Source: a virus. From it: a stretch of 64,000 nucleotides of DNA. The notes beneath the pieces are model-generated. The model saw only the letters and a list, made by a program, of their open reading frames with translations, searched no databases and was not told where the DNA came from. The translations under genes and the position numbers were made by a program. The DNA is taken from IMG/VR virus record IMGVR_UViG_3300007760_000001, positions 88,524-152,523 of that record; one strand, 5' to 3'. Shown here piece after piece: positions 62,642 to 64,000 of the stretch. Each line of letters begins with the position of its first letter. Positions within the stretch are counted from its first letter, which is position 1.

Positions 62642-63238
62642 TCAAGAAATCATGTTGCTTGGACTTGATCCCGCCGCCACAGCGGGAGCGGGAGTCACGG
62701 GGGAGATTGCACCTGTCCCAAACCCTAAGGCAAGGTTCAAAGCAATCCCATTTCCAATACCTGTTGCTAACATGGGTAACAATACCCCCTTCATACCCAC
62801 GGCCTTGAATCCGCTCTGAATCGACTTGATTAATTTAGGTGAATTAGACACCACCACCTTAGCAATATCGGCCCCACCTGAAACACCTGCAACCGACCCC
62901 CTGTAATATGCGCTTTGATTTATAGTGTTCGAGAACCCGATAGAGATCGCAGTCGCCATCTCCACCATCTTGACCCCCTTTAGGCCAGCAGCAAGGCAAG
63001 CCCCTATCACCACTGGCGGTGCCGGGGGGCAAATTACCTTACCGCTCGATATCATCCCCGCACCCGCTGGCCCTACTGGACAAACACCGACCAGCATCGC
63101 ATTAGAGGTTTGGGCATTGATCCAGTTCTGAACCCCCATCCCAATCCCATTGGTCATCATCAACCAACCCGGAGCCGTGGACTTGAAACTGCTTGCTGAA
63201 CGAATGTTTTGAGCAAGCGACACCCCAATAACAGGCAT
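62642..63238 (-). CDS. Gly/Ala-rich hydrophobic protein next to the spike, 198 aa
   Basis: I start at ATG 63238, where a perfect AAGGAGG lies five bases upstream; the longer frame would overlap the preceding gene by 67 bases. The protein is rich in Gly, Ala, Val, Ser and Pro, with hydrophobic runs (NAMLVGVCPVGPAGAGMISSG, PVVIGACLAAGLKGVKMVEMATAISIG, GVLLPMLATGIGNGIALNLALGFG) and three Cys, but no typical signal peptide. SGGADIAKVVVSNSPKLIKSIQSGF is a more polar central part. It follows the Cys-rich spike-like protein by 11 bases and precedes the 4164-residue giant. A spike-tip, hub or membrane-contact protein is plausible by position; I do not recognise the family. Its TGA is in the same frame as the giant that follows. 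Confidence 0.6.
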   Translation of the reverse strand: MPVIGVSLAQNIRSASSFKSTAPGWLMMTNGIGMGVQNWINAQTSNAMLVGVCPVGPAGAGMISSGKVICPPAPPVVIGACLAAGLKGVKMVEMATAISIGFSNTINQSAYYRGSVAGVSGGADIAKVVVSNSPKLIKSIQSGFKAVGMKGVLLPMLATGIGNGIALNLALGFGTGAISPVTPAPAVAAGSSPSNMIS

Positions 63239-63243
63239 AGCAG

Positions 63244-63250
63244 CCTCCTT
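63244..63250 (-). promoter_or_regulatory. Perfect ribosome binding site AAGGAGG deciding the start at 63238
   Basis: On the minus strand AAGGAGG is followed by CTGCT and ATG 63238. Its first base overlaps the TAA of the preceding gene. It rules out the longer frame that begins at 63316. Confidence 0.85.
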
Positions 63251-64000
63251 TATACGAAACGCATCCCGTAGGCCGCTGTCGTAATCATCTTGTACTTCAA
63301 CCCTGTAATCGGACAAAGGGAGCCGCCCGTAACAGGGCTGCCTGGAGCCGCTGCATTAGCCGCTGCCGTGAAGGTAAACAAACAAGCGTTCGCATCATGT
63401 TTACCTACCGTATCTGTACTGTACCCTGTCAGGCCCGTCAGGGACATGGCCGCCAACTGCGCTTTGTGGGAGATCCCACCAACCAAAGTCGAATTCGTAT
63501 AACCGTTCGCAAAATCTTGGACGGTTTTGTTTGTGCCACACTTACTGGTTCGTTTACCTAACCCGATAATGTGTTTCTCATCCCCAAGTTTGCGATTGAC
63601 CTCACCATCCCCCGCATCAACCGTGCATTTCGTACTGCCATAAAGATAGTGGCTCTCATCCACAACAGTCGGGTAAGCAGCGCAACCAGAGGCGGGGCTA
63701 CTGGTGAACTCTGTTTTTCGACACGGGCCGTCTTCGGAAGAACCCCCACCATGGGTGTATTTGGCGGTTTTCGACGTAAATACCTCTTGGTTGTCTCCGG
63801 CAAAGGATATCTTTGGAGACTCTACCTGACACGATGATTTTACACGGCAATCGAAGGTATCAGCGTCATGGAAATCAAAGCTCTCTTGAGCCGAAAAACG
63901 GGCACTTCCCGCCACCGTCATTTTTGAATGGCCGCCAGAATTCAACATCAGGGCAGGGTCATCCTTGGATTGATCTTTCTCGCTCCCTCCCGCCGAGGAC
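63250..64000 (-). CDS. Cys-rich baseplate spike-like protein, C-terminal part (cut by window edge)
   Basis: The frame stays open to the window edge (the residues before Met at 63948 read SSAGGSEKDQSKDDPAL), so the true start lies outside and at least 250 residues are present. The first visible part has short alternating strands (MTVAGSARFSAQESFDFHDA, VKSSCQVESPKISFAGDN, VFTSKTAKYTHGGG) like the beta-helical needle of gp5/VgrG/gpV spikes. The rest has eight Cys in all (FDC, SSC, GPC, SGC, TKC, SKC, NAC, SLC) and several His, which may bind metal, as the tips of P2 gpV, phi92 gp138 and PAAR proteins do. It is the first of the coupled baseplate gene set in this window, the position of gene V in P2-like orders. 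The assignment is moderate to weak because the N-terminal domains are missing. Confidence 0.5.
   Translation of the reverse strand, partial: SSAGGSEKDQSKDDPALMLNSGGHSKMTVAGSARFSAQESFDFHDADTFDCRVKSSCQVESPKISFAGDNQEVFTSKTAKYTHGGGSSEDGPCRKTEFTSSPASGCAAYPTVVDESHYLYGSTKCTVDAGDGEVNRKLGDEKHIIGLGKRTSKCGTNKTVQDFANGYTNSTLVGGISHKAQLAAMSLTGLTGYSTDTVGKHDANACLFTFTAAANAAAPGSPVTGGSLCPITGLKYKMITTAAYGMRFV

Noticed and set aside
1-64000. tRNA genes, integrase, insertion sequences, CRISPR arrays
   Set aside because: I looked in the gaps and at the coding content and saw none; nearly all bases are in recognised genes and the largest gap is 152 bases.

Overview
This window looks like part of the late (virion) region of a very large contractile-tailed phage genome, or of a prophage or phage-derived particle of that type. 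The sequence shows one almost unbroken run of minus-strand genes from the right edge (64000) to about 3410. They are packed with stop/start overlaps (TAATG, TAAATG, ATGA) and include a clear baseplate J protein. Around J lie a gp25/gpW-like gene and a gpI-like gene in the P2/Mu order, a Cys-rich spike-like gene, many fibre-type proteins and a holin-like membrane protein. Base composition is near 50% GC, the standard code is used (TAA, TGA and TAG all end genes), and ribosome binding sites are strong (AAGGAGG, GGGAGG). The GMP reductase resembles the E. coli type, which hints at a proteobacterial host. That is inference only. No integrase, tRNA, CRISPR or insertion sequence was seen.

Layout in the direction of minus-strand transcription: (a) 64000-62642, a spike-like protein cut by the window edge and a Gly/Ala-rich hydrophobic partner; (b) 62629-50135, a 4164-residue beta-rich protein started at TTG; (c) 50133-46192, a small coiled-coil protein, an 897-residue protein with hydrophobic helices at both ends, and a 311-residue protein; (d) 46145-40060, the baseplate wedge set (gp25/W-like, J, I-like); (e) 40047-4296, a fibre/adhesin locus of about 36 kb with a beta-helix spike, a fibre tip paralogue, a LamG/Ig-like 1673-residue protein, two proteins sharing an N-terminal 'QSGKPxLDSELNL' domain, a 1134-residue fibre and a second giant of 4345 residues; (f) 4296-3410, a small basic protein and a signal-peptide holin candidate, followed by an intrinsic terminator; (g) 3317-979, GMP reductase (guaC) and a tandem pair of related small acidic proteins, ending at a bidirectional terminator. 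To the left (1-930) two plus-strand genes converge on it.

The two giants cover about 25.5 kb, or 40% of the window. The likely joint role is a host-recognition and cell-envelope-penetration apparatus around an otherwise conventional P2/T4-type baseplate: J, I and W form the wedge, the spike forms the central hub, and the giants plus 8-9 fibre-type proteins decorate it. The most unusual points are the giants themselves, a roughly 400-residue helical and hydrophobic insert in one of them, small modules shared between the baseplate and fibre proteins, and a purine-salvage enzyme placed behind its own terminator in a structural gene region. Starts were moved inward from the longest possible reading frame where a ribosome binding site or stop/start coupling decided it (guaC, 11326, 24365, 38037, 46145, 50133, 63238). 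No gap between genes exceeds 152 bases.
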